Origin: Pseudoduganella guangdongensis | Lineage (GTDB): Bacteria; Pseudomonadota; Gammaproteobacteria; Burkholderiales; Burkholderiaceae_D | Length of the DNA: 64,000 bases | Assembly (NCBI RefSeq): GCF_009857475.1 | Contig: NZ_WWCJ01000006.1 | Coordinates: forward strand, 248,001 to 312,000 | Direction of reading: 5' to 3' | In this document: positions 63,299 through 64,000 of the stretch, piece by piece | Layout of the letters: every line of letters starts with the position of its first letter | How positions within the stretch are numbered: the stretch's first letter is position 1 | The notes under the pieces: generated by a model | Database searches by the model: none | The model's input: only the letters and a program-made list of their open reading frames with translations | What the model was told of the DNA's origin: nothing | Made by a program: the position numbers and the translations under genes

Positions 63299-64000
63299 CT
63301 ACAGGCCCGCGTTGCGTACTTCTTCCGGCAACAGATAGGTGTAGCTCTTGGGATCGAAGACAACCTTCCAGGTTTTCGCCGGCGTTGAAACGCCCTCCTC
63401 CATTCCCGCTTTGCGCGTGATATACAGCGGGGTAAAAGTCGAATTTGCCACCGGGTCGGTGCGATAAGTCCAGCGTAATTTCGTGCAGCGTGGCGGCTCA
63501 AAATCCTCGCCTTCATATTCTTCCCCTTCGGCAGGCTTTTTCTCGGATTGGGCTTTTCGCCATTCCGAATATCGGCGCTCGGTTTCGTCGCAACCGCCCC
63601 CGCCAAGCACTGAGCTGGCCCCGCTAAATTCCGCCAATACAGCTATTTGATTCTTACGTGGCGCCAGAAGTACATTCCGGGTATTGGTAATTTCCGCTCC
63701 ATCGCCGGTTTCGATGTCGGTTATTTTTACCACCCAACCCCACACCTCGGCACTGAGTTTCTCGAAATGCACATGTTCGGCTTTTACGACATTCGCCCCG
63801 GAAGAACGTCGAGGGTCGCTATATTCGTAAAGCTCGCCATTATTACCGCGCAGGTGGAACACACCATAAAAAGTGTCGTTGCCGGAATTGGAGTCAATCG
63901 CCTGGCCGCTGGTCACGAAATACAGCTCCTCGCCCTCCTTGCCATTAATCTTTTTCTGCTGCACTACACTCACGACATAGGTCAATTTGCTCTGCTCATC
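63299..64000 (-). CDS. Unrecognised protein, C-terminal part (runs off right edge)
   Basis: At least 233 residues, with the frame open to the right edge (reading DEQSKLTYVVSVVQQKK inward), so the true start is probably outside. It is beta-rich with many charged residues, and contains an insert rich in Glu (EKKPAEGEEYEGEDFEPP) near the middle and two Cys (GGGGCDETE, PPRCTKLRW). No signal or membrane segment is visible in this part. Codon use is more A/T-rich than the core genes. I do not recognise the family. Confidence 0.6.
   Translation of the reverse strand, partial: DEQSKLTYVVSVVQQKKINGKEGEELYFVTSGQAIDSNSGNDTFYGVFHLRGNNGELYEYSDPRRSSGANVVKAEHVHFEKLSAEVWGWVVKITDIETGDGAEITNTRNVLLAPRKNQIAVLAEFSGASSVLGGGGCDETERRYSEWRKAQSEKKPAEGEEYEGEDFEPPRCTKLRWTYRTDPVANSTFTPLYITRKAGMEEGVSTPAKTWKVVFDPKSYTYLLPEEVRNAGL

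Overview
The window looks like chromosomal DNA of a high-GC betaproteobacterium of the family Oxalobacteraceae (Massilia, Duganella or Janthinobacterium type). I infer this from the gene repertoire (Chp/Pil twitching chemosensory operon, AlgP-like histone H1 protein, Bug-type tricarboxylate transport, aroQ-accB-accC-prmA order), from the strong GC3 bias that creates long antisense ORFs, and from general familiarity; no search was run. No phage, insertion sequence, CRISPR array, tRNA or rRNA was recognised. Most of the window is core chromosome in tightly packed operons, with many 1- or 4-base stop/start overlaps.

Layout. 1-5.5 kb (minus): surface polysaccharide supply: a phosphohexomutase cut by the window edge, an H-NS-like protein, a WecA/MraY-family glycosyl-phosphate transferase and the dTDP-L-rhamnose genes rfbBACD. 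5.5-11.5 kb: apaH (plus), then a minus-strand run yqgE-ruvX-pyrR-pyrB-pyrC'-plsC-lipoprotein, in which the dihydroorotase-like protein lacks its metal-binding HxH. 11.6-13 kb: photolyase. 13-20.6 kb (plus): a haem-uptake operon behind a Fur-box-like site (receptor, HmuS, HmuT, HmuU, HmuV, a dedicated TonB, a ChaN-like lipoprotein). 20.7-30.5 kb (minus): pilG-pilH-pilI-pilJ-chpA, ending in a 1998-residue CheA-type hybrid kinase. 30.6-36 kb: rubredoxin, a divergent ThiD-like kinase overlapping hemL, an orphan histidine kinase, a membrane-protein gene with two apparent lesions, and corA.

36.3-43.8 kb (minus): a small membrane protein, mtgA, aroE, a TonB-like protein, an RNB exoribonuclease, ubiC, a YqiA-type esterase and mpl. 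43.9-51.6 kb (plus): an unknown protein with a nucleotidyltransferase-like motif, a TlpA-like thioredoxin, aroQ, accB, accC, prmA, a zinc-ribbon/DUF3426 membrane protein with internal 84-bp repeats, and a PfkB kinase. 51.6-54.3 kb (minus): DUF167, YggT, a KPAAK-repeat histone H1-like protein, and a 0.7-kb gene-free leader containing an unexplained terminator. 54.3-57.5 kb (minus): a triple-CheW protein and a soluble double-PAS chemoreceptor. 57.6-64 kb: tctCBA with three solute-binding proteins that have no permease beside them, and an unrecognised gene running off the right edge.

The observations most worth following are: a dispersed family of intergenic palindromes sharing a GGGTC(A/G)GACCC core (39.1, 43.8, 51.6 kb); two copies of one terminator hairpin (12.97 and 32.96 kb); the doubly damaged membrane gene at 34.2 kb; a perfect 8-7-8 inverted repeat in the yqgE/phr promoter region; the leader or small-RNA-like terminator upstream of the histone gene; and the active-site-deficient PyrC' and ThiD-like proteins. 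I did not find strong evidence for a wholly new multi-gene system.
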